A stretch of DNA of 10,458 nt from Betaproteobacteria bacterium (GCA_016867955.1 VGIE01000042.1:1-10458), one strand, 5' to 3'. Positions 1 to 6,820 are shown, numbered from the stretch's first letter. Numbers and translations are program-made. Notes: generated by a model not told the origin, from the sequence alone.

Positions 1-741
1 TGCAGCGCCGAGCAGCGCCTGGCCAACCTCCGGGCCGCGCGCCGCATGCCGGAACTCGACGTGGTGCGTGCGCAGGTCGCGCAGGCCGCCGCGGCACGCA
101 CACTGTCGGAGACCCAGCTTGCCCAGCAGGAAAAGCTCTTTGCCGGGGGCTTCATCAGCCGCGCGGCCATCGACCAGGCGCGGGCCAACCACGAGCGGGA
201 CATGGCGCGCGTCGCCGAGGCCGAGGCGCAGGGCCGCGTGGCACAGTTGACGCTCGGCCGCGAGGCCGAGATCAGGGCCGCCGCCGCAGAGGTCGAGGCG
301 GCGCGCGCGGCGCTGGCGCAGGGCGACTGGCGGCTGGGACAGCGCCGCATCAGCGCGCCACGGGCGGCGCCGATGCTGGTGCAGGACACCTATTTCAACG
401 AGGGCGAATGGGTGCCGGCCGGGCGACCCGTGGTGAGCCTGCTGCCGGAGGGAAACGTGAAAGTGCGGTTCTTCGTGACCGAGCGGCAGCTTGGCGGCAT
501 CCGGCAGGGCGACCCGGTCAGCGTGTCCTGCGACGGCTGCGGGAGCGCCATCCCTGCCACCATCAGCTTCATCTCGAGGCAGTCGGGGTACACCCCGCCC
601 ATCATCTAAAGCAAGGAATCGCGTGCCAAGCTGGTTTGGCTGGTGGAGGCACGCCCGGCACCCGCCGAGGCAAGGCGCCTCAGGCCGGGCCAGCCGGTGG
701 ATGTGGCACTGCTTCCATCAGGCCGTGCCGGGAAGCCATGA
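1..741 (+). pseudogene. HlyD/YbhG-like membrane fusion protein of an ABC exporter, 3' part, interrupted by in-frame TAA
   Basis: The reading frame is open from base 1, so the N-terminus lies outside the window. The visible part begins with a long Ala/Arg/Glu/Gln-rich alpha-helical hairpin (to about base 345), the coiled coil that bridges to an outer-membrane channel. The lipoyl/beta-barrel part follows, with the stretches NEGEWVPAGRPVVSLLPEG and VKVRFFV typical of YbhG-like fusion proteins. The frame meets TAA at 607-609, just after YTPPII. Without it the frame runs on for 43 more family-like residues (SKESRAKLVWLVEA, then RLRPGQPVDV) to TGA at 739-741. That TGA overlaps the ATPase start as ATGA, the normal arrangement for coupled genes. 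Relatives have Tyr where the TAA stands, so I read one gene with a nonsense lesion or base error. It should act in the periplasm, joining the inner-membrane ABC pump to an outer-membrane channel. The substrate is unknown. Confidence 0.82.
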
Positions 742-1721
742 ACGCCGCGCCTGAGGCGATCGCTCCGGAGCCGGCCCGTGCCGCCCCTGCCAGCGCGGAG
801 CTCACCATCGACGTGCGAGGGCTGAACAAGCACTTCGGGCCCAGGCACGTGGTCAAGGACTTCTCGCTGCAGGTGCGTCGCGGCGAGATCTACGGCTTCC
901 TCGGGCCCAACGGCAGCGGCAAGACCACCTCCATCCGCATGCTGTGCGGGCTGCTCACGCCCGACTCCGGCAGCGGCACCTGTCTCGGCCACGACGTGAT
1001 CAGGGAGACCGCTGCCATCAAGCGCGAGGTCGGCTACATGACACAGCGCTTTTCGCTCTGGGAAGACCTCACCATCCGCGAGAACCTGAACTTCGTGGCG
1101 CGCATGTACGACATGCGGCATCGCCGGGCGGCAGTCGATGCGGCGCTGGAGCGCCTGGGGCTGCAATCGCGCGCCGACCAGCTGTCGGGGGCGCTGTCCG
1201 GTGGCTGGAAGCAGCGCCTCTCGCTGGCGGCCTGCCTGCTGCACGAGCCGCGCCTGCTGCTGCTCGACGAACCGACCGCCGGCGTCGATCCGAAGGCACG
1301 GCGCGACTTCTGGGAGGAAATCCATGGCCTGGCCGCGAGCGGACTTTCCGTGCTCGTCTCCACCCACTACATGGACGAGGCCGAGCGCTGCCATCGGCTC
1401 GCCTACATTGCCTAAGGCAAACTGCTCGCGACGGGCTTCGCCGCGGAGGTGGTGGGAAGCCAGGGACTCACCACCTACGCGGTATCCGGGCCCAATCTCG
1501 CGGCAATGGCCGAGGCGCTGCGCGCGCAGCCGGGTGTCGGCCAGGTCACCCCCTTTGGCAACACCCTGCACGTCACCGGGCGCGACGCGGCGCTGCTGCG
1601 CGCCGCGCTCGCACCCTGCGCCGACGATGACGATTACCGCGTCGAGCCGATCGAGTCCACGCTGGAGGACGTGTTCATCTCGCTCATGGCCGGTGCCACC
1701 GACAATTTCGCCGGGCCATGA
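738..1721 (+). pseudogene. ABC-2 type exporter ATP-binding protein, interrupted by in-frame TAA
   Basis: This is the cytoplasmic ATPase of the exporter. The ATG at 738 overlaps the restored stop of the fusion protein gene (ATGA). In residue numbers, Walker A is GPNGSGKTT (56-64), the Q-loop is YMTQ (Gln103), the signature is LSGGWKQR (153-160), Walker B is LLLLDEP (173-179) and the H-loop is His210. The frame stops at TAA 1413-1415 (codon 226), after HRLAYIA. The same frame continues as GKLLATGFAAEVV and ends with an IESTLEDVFISLMAG-like tail, typical of YbhF/CcmA-type ATPases, at TGA 1719-1721. Relatives read YIAYGKLLA here, so the TAA replaces Tyr. All nucleotide-binding motifs lie before the stop; about 100 C-terminal residues, which help dimerisation or regulation in such proteins, would be lost. 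Full length would be 327 residues, normal for the family. A nonsense mutation or a base error are both possible. Confidence 0.85.
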
Positions 1722-1731
1722 GCCGCTGAAG

Positions 1732-1824
1732 ATGAACAGCTTCTCGCTCTCCCGCTGGTTCGGGCCGCAGGTGCAAGGGGAGTGCCCCTTGCGGATCCCC
1801 CACTTCGCGCCGGGAGAGCGATGA
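1732..1824 (+). pseudogene. 30-codon open frame from the duplicated permease start
   Basis: An ATG at 1732 opens a 30-residue frame whose first 11 residues repeat the permease N-terminus with one change (Ser3 for Gly3). It then runs through the hairpin spacer and ends at TGA 1822-1824, overlapping the permease ATG as ATGA. The ribosome binding site in front (GCTGAAG) is poor. It is most simply a stub left by the local duplication. A translated leader coupled to the permease cannot be excluded. Confidence 0.3.
1773..1792 (+). other. Perfect 8-bp stem-loop in the repeat spacer
   Basis: GCAAGGGG (1773-1780) and CCCCTTGC (1785-1792) are exact inverted copies around the loop AGTG; a U-G pair can add one step. 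No T-run follows, so it does not look like a rho-independent terminator. It lies between the two copies of the permease start and could be a REP-like element, an mRNA processing or stability hairpin, or a partial transcription block. Confidence 0.7.
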
Positions 1825-2966
1825 ACGGCTTCTCGCTCTCCCGCTGGTTCGGCATAATCGCCAAGGAGTTCATCCAGCTCAAGCGCGACCGGCTGACCTT
1901 CGGCATGATCATCGGCGTGCCGGTGATGCAGCTTCTTCTCTTCGGCTTCGCCATCAATGCCGATCCGAAGCACCTGCCGGCGGCGCTGCTCTCGGCCGAC
2001 AACAGCCCGTACGCGCGGACCTTCATCCGCGCCATGGAGAACAGCGGCTACTTCCACGGCGTCGTGCAGGCCGGCAGCGAAGCCGAGGCCGAGGAACTCG
2101 TCGCGCACGGCCGCGTCCAGTTCGTGGTCAACATCCCGGAGAACTTCTCGCGCAGGCTGGTGCGCGGCGAGCAGCCGCAGATCCTCGTCGAGGCCGATGC
2201 GACCGACCCTTCGGCCACCAACAACGCCATCAGCGCCCTGCAGGTGCTGGCGGCCACCGCGCTGGCACGCGACCTGTCGGGCCCACTGGGCGGCCAGGCG
2301 ACCGACCTCAATCCGGGCACGCCGCCCATCGATCTGCGCGTGCACCGCCGCTACAACCCGGAAGGCATCTCGGCCTACAACATCGTGCCCGGGCTGCTGG
2401 GCACCATCCTGACCATGACCATGATCCTGATGACCGGGCTCGCCGTCACGCGCCAGCGCGAACGCGGCACCTTCGAGAACCTGATCGCCACGCCGGCACT
2501 CCCCATCGAGGTGCTGACCGGCAAGATCGTGCCCTACATCCTGATCGGACTGATCCAGGTTGGCCTGATCTTCCTTGCCTCGCAGTTCGTGTTCGACGTG
2601 CCGATGAGGGGCAGCCCGGTCGTGCTGTTCCTCGTGGTGCTGATCTTCATCGCCGCCAACCTGACCCTGGGCATCACCTTCTCCTCGATCGCACGCAACC
2701 AGCTGCAGGCCATGCAGATGACCTTCTTCTTCTTTCTTCCCTCCATACTGCTCTCGGGCTTCATGTTTCCCTACCGTGGCATACCCGAGTGGGCGCAGTG
2801 GCTGTCGAGCGTGCTGCCGCTGACGCACTTCCTGGTGCTCGTGCGCGGCATCATGCTCAAGGGCAACGAACTGCACGAACTGTGGCCGCAGATCTGGCCG
2901 ATCCTCGCCTTCATGCTGGTGGTGATCCTGCTTGGCCTGCGCTTCTACAAGCGCACGCTGGACTAG
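1821..2966 (+). CDS. ABC-2 type transporter permease (YbhS/YbhR/YhhJ-like)
   Basis: This 381-residue inner-membrane protein should form the pore of the exporter. Membrane segments are seen at about 26-45, 187-209, 236-258, 265-288, 299-318 and 356-374. A large extracytoplasmic domain lies between the first two, the layout of ABC-2 exporter permeases of 370-380 residues. Family marks include RERGTFENLIATP (214-225 region), just after the second segment, and the PLTHFLVLVRGIMLKG stretch (333-348). I chose ATG 1821 because GGGAGAG precedes it and because residues 1-11 match the duplicated start upstream; the frame stays open further 5' but has no family sequence there. It follows the ATPase gene by 99 bases. 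Systems of the Ybh kind often have two permease genes; only one is present here, so it may act as a homodimer. It appears intact, though its partner genes are interrupted. Its stop TAG lies within the CTAG shared with the convergent gene. Confidence 0.93.
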   Translation: MNGFSLSRWFGIIAKEFIQLKRDRLTFGMIIGVPVMQLLLFGFAINADPKHLPAALLSADNSPYARTFIRAMENSGYFHGVVQAGSEAEAEELVAHGRVQFVVNIPENFSRRLVRGEQPQILVEADATDPSATNNAISALQVLAATALARDLSGPLGGQATDLNPGTPPIDLRVHRRYNPEGISAYNIVPGLLGTILTMTMILMTGLAVTRQRERGTFENLIATPALPIEVLTGKIVPYILIGLIQVGLIFLASQFVFDVPMRGSPVVLFLVVLIFIAANLTLGITFSSIARNQLQAMQMTFFFFLPSILLSGFMFPYRGIPEWAQWLSSVLPLTHFLVLVRGIMLKGNELHELWPQIWPILAFMLVVILLGLRFYKRTLD

Positions 2967-4639
2967 CGCCCTCTGAGCAGGTGACCGGGATAGGCCCCGG
3001 TGTGCTCGCCGTTCTCCATCAGCACCTGGCCGTTGACCAGCGTATAGCTGATGCCCCTGGCCTTCTGGATGTAGCGGCGCGCGCCGGCGGGAAAATCGTT
3101 GACCGGAACCGGATGCAGCATCTCGATGGTCGCCGGATCGAACACGTTGATGTCGGCCTTCTGGCCCGGCCTGATGCGGCCGCGATCGGTCAGGCCCATC
3201 TGGTCGGTGTGCATGGAACTGAGCTTGCGGACCGCCTCCTCGATGGGCATGATCTTCTTGTCGCGCACCCAGTGCCCGAGCAGGTAGGTGGTGAACCCAT
3301 AGCCGCATTCGAGGGCCGCGTGAGCCCCGGCATCGGAGAGGCCAATCAGCGTATGCGGCGCCGTGAGGATTTCCGCCGCCGCCGCCTCGTCGCCATTGGC
3401 CAAGATGGTCAGGAACAGCGTGTCCATCGTGTCGTCTACGCACAGGTCGAGGAACACGTCGATCGGCCTCCTGCCCTGCTCCTTCGCAAGATCGGCAATC
3501 TTGCGGTGCTCAAGGACCTTGAACTTCGGATTGCTGACTTCGACCACTTCCACCATGTCCCAGCGGCGCGAGAACGCGAGCTTGAGTGACGGGTCGTCGA
3601 TGTCCTTCTGCAACGCCGCCCGAACCGCCGGATCACGCATATCGCGAATGACCTCTTCCGGCTTCTTGACCAGCATGTTGCGCCAAGCATTCATGGTGTC
3701 GAAGATATGTGCATTGCGCATGTTGAAGACGACGTCGATCGTCCGCGACGTGCTCATGGCGCGCACCTTGCTTCCGGAGGCCACCTGCCGAGCCGAGTGG
3801 TCGAGGCGCTTCTTCCAAACACCTGGCTGCCCGAAAAACTGCAACAGCGGGATCCACCAGACCGGCCGTCCTGAGCGCATGGAGATGTCTTCACAGACAT
3901 CCAGCGGCTCGCGATCGGGACAGGGGTTGTCATTGACTTGGATCACCGCAGTCTGGCTGCCTCGCAGGGCGTCAGCGATCGCGAGCACCTCGTCAAGTGG
4001 CGCCAACCGGCTCGGCACCGGACGCCCGTCGCCGCCTGAATGCCCCTTGTTGAAATTGAAGGACACGCCGTATGCCCCCGCGGCGAGTCCGTCGCGCACG
4101 ATCTTCTGCATGCTGGCAATTTCTTCCGGCGTCGCGGCGCGGTCAGAGGCGGCGCCGCCCATGGCGTACTGGCGTACGGCGCTGTAGCCCATCAGCGTCG
4201 CAACGTTGAGGCCGAGCTTGCGATCGATGCGCTTCATGTATTCCGGAAACGATTCCCAGCTCCAGTCCACCCCCGCGTTGAGCGCCTTTAGCGACATGCC
4301 TTCGACCCGCTCCAGTATATGCAGCAGCGTGCCACGGTCCTCGGGCCGGCACGGGGCGACACTGAAGCTGCAGTTTCCGATCATCAGCGAAGTGACGCCG
4401 TGCCAGCAGGAGGACGTCGCCAGCGGATCCCAGAGCAGCTGGGCATCCATGTGAGTGTGCGCATCGACAAAACCCGGGCTCAAGACCTGGTTTTGCGCGT
4501 CGATCACCCGCGTGGCTGCCGCGGTGACCTTGCCCACATCGGCGATCACGCCGTCCTTTACCGCCACGTCACCGGAAAACGCCGGCGCCCCGGTCCCGTC
4601 GATGATTTGCGCATTCTTGATCAGAAGATCGTATGCCAT
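2963..4639 (-). CDS. Amidohydrolase, N-acyl-D-amino-acid deacylase (D-aminoacylase)-like
   Basis: This 558-residue protein belongs to the metal-dependent amidohydrolase superfamily. The N-terminal beta-sandwich begins DLLIKNAQIIDGTG. The metal motif DAHTHMD holds His61 and His63, GNCSFS holds Cys90, matching the bridging Cys of D-aminoacylases, and LSDAGAH holds Asp436, the expected catalytic base. The C-terminus returns to the sandwich domain (RGRIRPGQKADINVFDP, then ISYTLVNGQVL). Where characterised D-aminoacylases have two further zinc His residues, I see AVIQVNDNP and IPLLQFF. A long subgroup annotated as N-acyl-D-amino-acid deacylase or amidohydrolase 3 seems to share this, so the substrate is open; a cyclic amide or N-acyl amino acid is an inference. 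No signal peptide is visible. ATG 4639 has a GAGGAG site about seven bases ahead. The gene appears to have its own promoter and ends inside the permease stop. Confidence 0.88.
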   Translation of the reverse strand: MAYDLLIKNAQIIDGTGAPAFSGDVAVKDGVIADVGKVTAAATRVIDAQNQVLSPGFVDAHTHMDAQLLWDPLATSSCWHGVTSLMIGNCSFSVAPCRPEDRGTLLHILERVEGMSLKALNAGVDWSWESFPEYMKRIDRKLGLNVATLMGYSAVRQYAMGGAASDRAATPEEIASMQKIVRDGLAAGAYGVSFNFNKGHSGGDGRPVPSRLAPLDEVLAIADALRGSQTAVIQVNDNPCPDREPLDVCEDISMRSGRPVWWIPLLQFFGQPGVWKKRLDHSARQVASGSKVRAMSTSRTIDVVFNMRNAHIFDTMNAWRNMLVKKPEEVIRDMRDPAVRAALQKDIDDPSLKLAFSRRWDMVEVVEVSNPKFKVLEHRKIADLAKEQGRRPIDVFLDLCVDDTMDTLFLTILANGDEAAAAEILTAPHTLIGLSDAGAHAALECGYGFTTYLLGHWVRDKKIMPIEEAVRKLSSMHTDQMGLTDRGRIRPGQKADINVFDPATIEMLHPVPVNDFPAGARRYIQKARGISYTLVNGQVLMENGEHTGAYPGHLLRGR

Positions 4640-4737
4640 GTCCTGCTCCTCGCAATGAATTCCCTCATCGGCCGGTCAGGCCGCCATCCGGTGAATGTCG
4701 AACTTTCCGTACCAGCTCTCCGCGTTCTCCACACCGC

Positions 4738-4746
4738 ATTTTAGCA
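4738..4746 (-). promoter_or_regulatory. Candidate extended -10 element upstream of the amidohydrolase gene
   Basis: On the minus strand this reads TGCTAAAAT, a five-of-six -10 box with the TG extension, about 100 bases before the amidohydrolase ATG. No good -35 box stands at the right distance, which an extended -10 can tolerate. The rest of the 233-base gap (4640-4872) shows no gene or T-tailed hairpin, only a 10-bp palindrome GGCAGCTGCC at 4850-4859 and the ribosome binding site. Confidence 0.35.
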
Positions 4747-4872
4747 GCTACGAAGGCCGACAAGCCCGCAATTAGACTACCACGGTGCGAGCAGTGGCAA
4801 GCGATTTCACGACCGGAACGACAGATAACCCGGCAACATTCTTCATCCAGGCAGCTGCCATTCACGAGATAA

Positions 4873-5232
4873 TCAGAGTCCCATCTCCGTCAGCACCTTG
4901 TCTGCGACCGCAAGGCTGGCGGCACCATTGGGCCAGCCGGCGTAGAAGCCGGTGTGCTGGATCGCCTCGACGATCTCCTTCGGCTTGGCGCCATTGCTGA
5001 TTGCACCGCGTACATGGGCCGCAAGCTGCTCAGGCCGGGCTTGCGCAGCGATCAGCGCCACGGTGACCAGGCTGCGCGTGCGCAGATCGAGATTCGGCCC
5101 GTTCCAGAGCTCGCCGAACAGCGTGCCCTGTGCCCAGTCGTCCCAGGCCGGCGAGCGCGCCCTCGGCACATGGTCTCGGCCGAACATCTTCTTCTGCAGT
5201 GCCGCCCCGCGGGCGATGTTCTCCTTCGGCAT
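4873..5232 (-). CDS. Carboxymuconolactone decarboxylase (CMD/PcaC-like) family protein
   Basis: This small protein of 119 residues has the CMD fold signature: LDLRTRSLVTVALIAA (49-63), then AAHVRGAISNGAKPKEI (71-87), then IQHTGFYAGWPNGAAS (91-106). The layout is close to PcaC, which decarboxylates gamma-carboxymuconolactone in protocatechuate breakdown. There is no Cys-X-X-Cys, in fact no Cys at all, so it is not an AhpD-type peroxidase partner. No other pca genes are in view, so PcaC activity is not shown. The start at 5232 follows an excellent ribosome binding site (GAGGAGG, five-base spacing). It lies 13 bases after the stop of the hydrolase-family gene and is almost certainly cotranscribed with it. 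The pair suggests turnover of a lactone or enol-lactone, by analogy with aromatic ring-cleavage pathways. Confidence 0.87.
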   Translation of the reverse strand: MPKENIARGAALQKKMFGRDHVPRARSPAWDDWAQGTLFGELWNGPNLDLRTRSLVTVALIAAQARPEQLAAHVRGAISNGAKPKEIVEAIQHTGFYAGWPNGAASLAVADKVLTEMGL

Positions 5233-5245
5233 GGTGCCTCCTCGA

Positions 5246-5947
5246 TCAGCGCTTCAGCGTTTCGGTGAAGAATGCCAGCAGTTCCCCCCACGACGCGCGT
5301 GCCGCGCGCTCCCGATAGCGGTCGGGATTGAGGAAGTTCTGGAAGGCGTGATGGGTGTCCTTGTACATGTGGAACTCGTGCCACTTGCCCAGGCGCGTCA
5401 GCTCGGCGTCTATCTTCTTCACGTCCTCGGGAGACGGGTTGATGTCCTGCTCGCCGAAGAAGCCGATCATGGGGCACTGGATGCTGTCCGTGCGCGCGAA
5501 CGGCGCCGGCCCGTCGCCCCACTGCTTCATGATACCGCCGCCGTAGAACACCGCGGCGGCCCGGAATTCGGGGTTGGCACAGGCCATCAGGTAGGTGACG
5601 CGGCCGCCCATGCAGAAGCCGGTGACGCCGAAACGCGACGCGGGAATGTCCCTGGCCTTGAGCAGTGCCACGCAGGCGTTCATATCGGCGACGATCTCCT
5701 CGTCACGCAGCATGCCGATGCGCGCCATCATCTCGGTGCCGGCCGGCTGGCGGTGGAACAGGTCGGGCACCGCCACCGCGTACCCTTCGCGATGCAGCCG
5801 GTGCGCCACGTCCTGCATCTGCTCGTCTAGGCCCGGCCCGTGGTGGGCAATCACCACCGCAGGTAGTTCCTCCTTGCGCTGCGGCAAGCCCAAGTACACG
5901 CGCATATCCTTGCCGGCCACCGGCGTCGTTTCCCAGCGGAACGTCAT
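5246..5947 (-). CDS. Dienelactone hydrolase family protein (alpha/beta hydrolase)
   Basis: This 233-residue cytoplasmic alpha/beta hydrolase has the Cys-Asp-His triad of the dienelactone hydrolase family: Cys112 in the nucleophile elbow GFCMGG, Asp168 in FGEQDINPSPED, and His199 or His200 in DTHHAF. Length and motif spacing fit the family. Classical chlorocatechol-pathway enzymes have a Glu in AQEIFG that positions the Cys; here that stretch reads IAHHGPGLDEQ, so a different ester or lactone substrate is likely and the name should stay at family level. ATG 5947 is preceded by GAGGAGG about six bases away. It sits between bdhA (32-base gap upstream) and the CMD-family gene (13-base gap downstream), all on the minus strand, which makes one transcription unit likely. 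Confidence 0.9.
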   Translation of the reverse strand: MTFRWETTPVAGKDMRVYLGLPQRKEELPAVVIAHHGPGLDEQMQDVAHRLHREGYAVAVPDLFHRQPAGTEMMARIGMLRDEEIVADMNACVALLKARDIPASRFGVTGFCMGGRVTYLMACANPEFRAAAVFYGGGIMKQWGDGPAPFARTDSIQCPMIGFFGEQDINPSPEDVKKIDAELTRLGKWHEFHMYKDTHHAFQNFLNPDRYRERAARASWGELLAFFTETLKR

Positions 5948-5979
5948 GTCCCCCTCCTCTCGGTCAATTCGAAATCAGA

Positions 5980-6762
5980 TCAGGTTGCGGTCCAGCCGCC
6001 GTCCATCGACAGCGCGGCACCGTTGATCGACATGCCAGCCGGCGAACACAGGAACACTGCAATGCCGGCAACCTCGTCGATTTCGACGAAGCGCTGCGTT
6101 GGTTGCGGCTTCAGGATCACCTCGGTGATGACGCGCTCGGGCGGAATGCCGTGCACCCTCGCCTGGTCGTCCACCTGTTTGTCCACCAGCGGCGTGCGCA
6201 CGTAGCCCGGGCAGATGGCGTTGCAGGTGATGTTCTCCCTGGCCACCTCCAGCGCGATGGTCTTGGTCATGCCGTTCACCCCGTGCTTGGCGGCGACGTA
6301 GGCTGACTTGAATGGCGAGGCCACCAGCCCGTGCGCCGACGAAATGTTGATGATACGTCCCCAGCCATTGGCACGCATCAACGGCAGCGCCGCCTTGACG
6401 GTGTGGAAGTTGGATGACATGTTGACGGCGATGATCTGGTCCCACTTGTCCTCGGGAAACTCGGCCACCGGCGACACGAACTGGATGCCGGCGTTGTTCA
6501 CCAGTATGTCCACGCTGCCCAGTTCCTTTGCCGCCCGCGCGATCATGGCGCGGATTTCGGCTGGCCGGGTCATGTCGGCGGGCGAGTGCAGCACCTTGAC
6601 GCCGAACTCCGACGCCATGCCGGCGCGAAGCTTTTCGATTTCGGCCGCGTCGCCGAAGCCGTTCAGCATCACGCTGGCGCCTTCCCGGGCCAGCGCCCGC
6701 GCAATGCCCAGGCCGATGCCGCTGGTGGATCCGGTGATGACGGCATTGCGGCCTTTGAGCAT
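5980..6762 (-). CDS. bdhA: (R)-3-hydroxybutyrate dehydrogenase
   Basis: This 260-residue short-chain dehydrogenase should interconvert (R)-3-hydroxybutyrate and acetoacetate with NAD, a step in polyhydroxybutyrate use. The cofactor motif TGSTSGIG spans residues 10-17 and NNAG is at 89-92. The catalytic residues are Ser142, Tyr155 and Lys159. Residues known to hold the substrate in Pseudomonas hydroxybutyrate dehydrogenases are all present at the same numbers: Gln94, His144, Lys152, Gln196 and Trp257. Position 187 is Tyr where some relatives have Trp. This match makes the assignment stronger than a generic SDR call. I chose ATG 6762 because it gives the normal 260-residue length and a GGAAG site lies seven to eleven bases ahead; the frame is open further upstream, but the 39 extra residues are unlike the family. 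It appears to be the first gene of a unit with the hydrolase- and CMD-family genes. Confidence 0.94.
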   Translation of the reverse strand: MLKGRNAVITGSTSGIGLGIARALAREGASVMLNGFGDAAEIEKLRAGMASEFGVKVLHSPADMTRPAEIRAMIARAAKELGSVDILVNNAGIQFVSPVAEFPEDKWDQIIAVNMSSNFHTVKAALPLMRANGWGRIINISSAHGLVASPFKSAYVAAKHGVNGMTKTIALEVARENITCNAICPGYVRTPLVDKQVDDQARVHGIPPERVITEVILKPQPTQRFVEIDEVAGIAVFLCSPAGMSINGAALSMDGGWTAT

Positions 6763-6782
6763 GCAGTGTCTTCCGCGGGCGG

Positions 6783-6820
6783 ATTGTAGAGACACCATTA
6801 TGGCATCCGCGAACGCGGAT
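6783..6820 (-). promoter_or_regulatory. Candidate bdhA promoter region with 16-bp palindromic operator-like site
   Basis: Bases 6805-6820 form ATCCGCG-AA-CGCGGAT on the plus strand, a perfect 7-bp inverted repeat with a two-base centre, too tight to be a good RNA hairpin and more like a dimeric repressor site. Two -10-like boxes lie next to it on the minus strand: CATAAT (6802-6797) and TACAAT (6788-6783). The palindrome would overlap the spacer of one or the -35 of the other. No strong -35 box is seen. It lies 43-58 bases before the bdhA ATG. Confidence 0.4.

Larger units (their letters stand above)
1731..1852 (+). repeat. 33-bp direct repeat of the permease gene start, flanking a 56-bp spacer
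   Basis: Bases 1731-1763 and 1820-1852 match at 32 of 33 positions (A1738 versus G1827), an offset of 89 bp. Both copies begin GATGAAC and encode the same first codons, MN(S/G)FSLSRWFG. The second copy is the true start of the permease gene. The first lies ten bases after the ATPase stop. The 56-bp spacer (1764-1819) carries a perfect hairpin and supplies the Shine-Dalgarno-like GGGAGAG used by the second copy. The pattern suggests duplication of a gene start together with insertion of a hairpin segment. Confidence 0.9.

Noticed and set aside
607..1415. Genome-wide reassignment of TAA to Tyr
   Set aside because: kdsA and ftsB end normally at TAA, and Tyr is encoded by TAC in many places in the window. 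Reassignment would extend those proteins past their family ends.
2984..3001. Hairpin ACCGGG/CCCGGT as a terminator for the permease operon
   Set aside because: It lies inside the amidohydrolase coding region, has only a 6-bp stem and no T-run follows on the plus strand.
606..3443. 945-codon open frame on the minus strand across the exporter genes
   Set aside because: It is a low-complexity Arg/Gly/His/Gln-rich shadow of real genes caused by high GC. It has no recognisable domain and lies antisense to conserved proteins.
4850..4859. Palindrome GGCAGCTGCC after the CMD-family gene as a terminator
   Set aside because: It has no loop and no T-run; a 10-bp palindrome of this composition can occur by chance.
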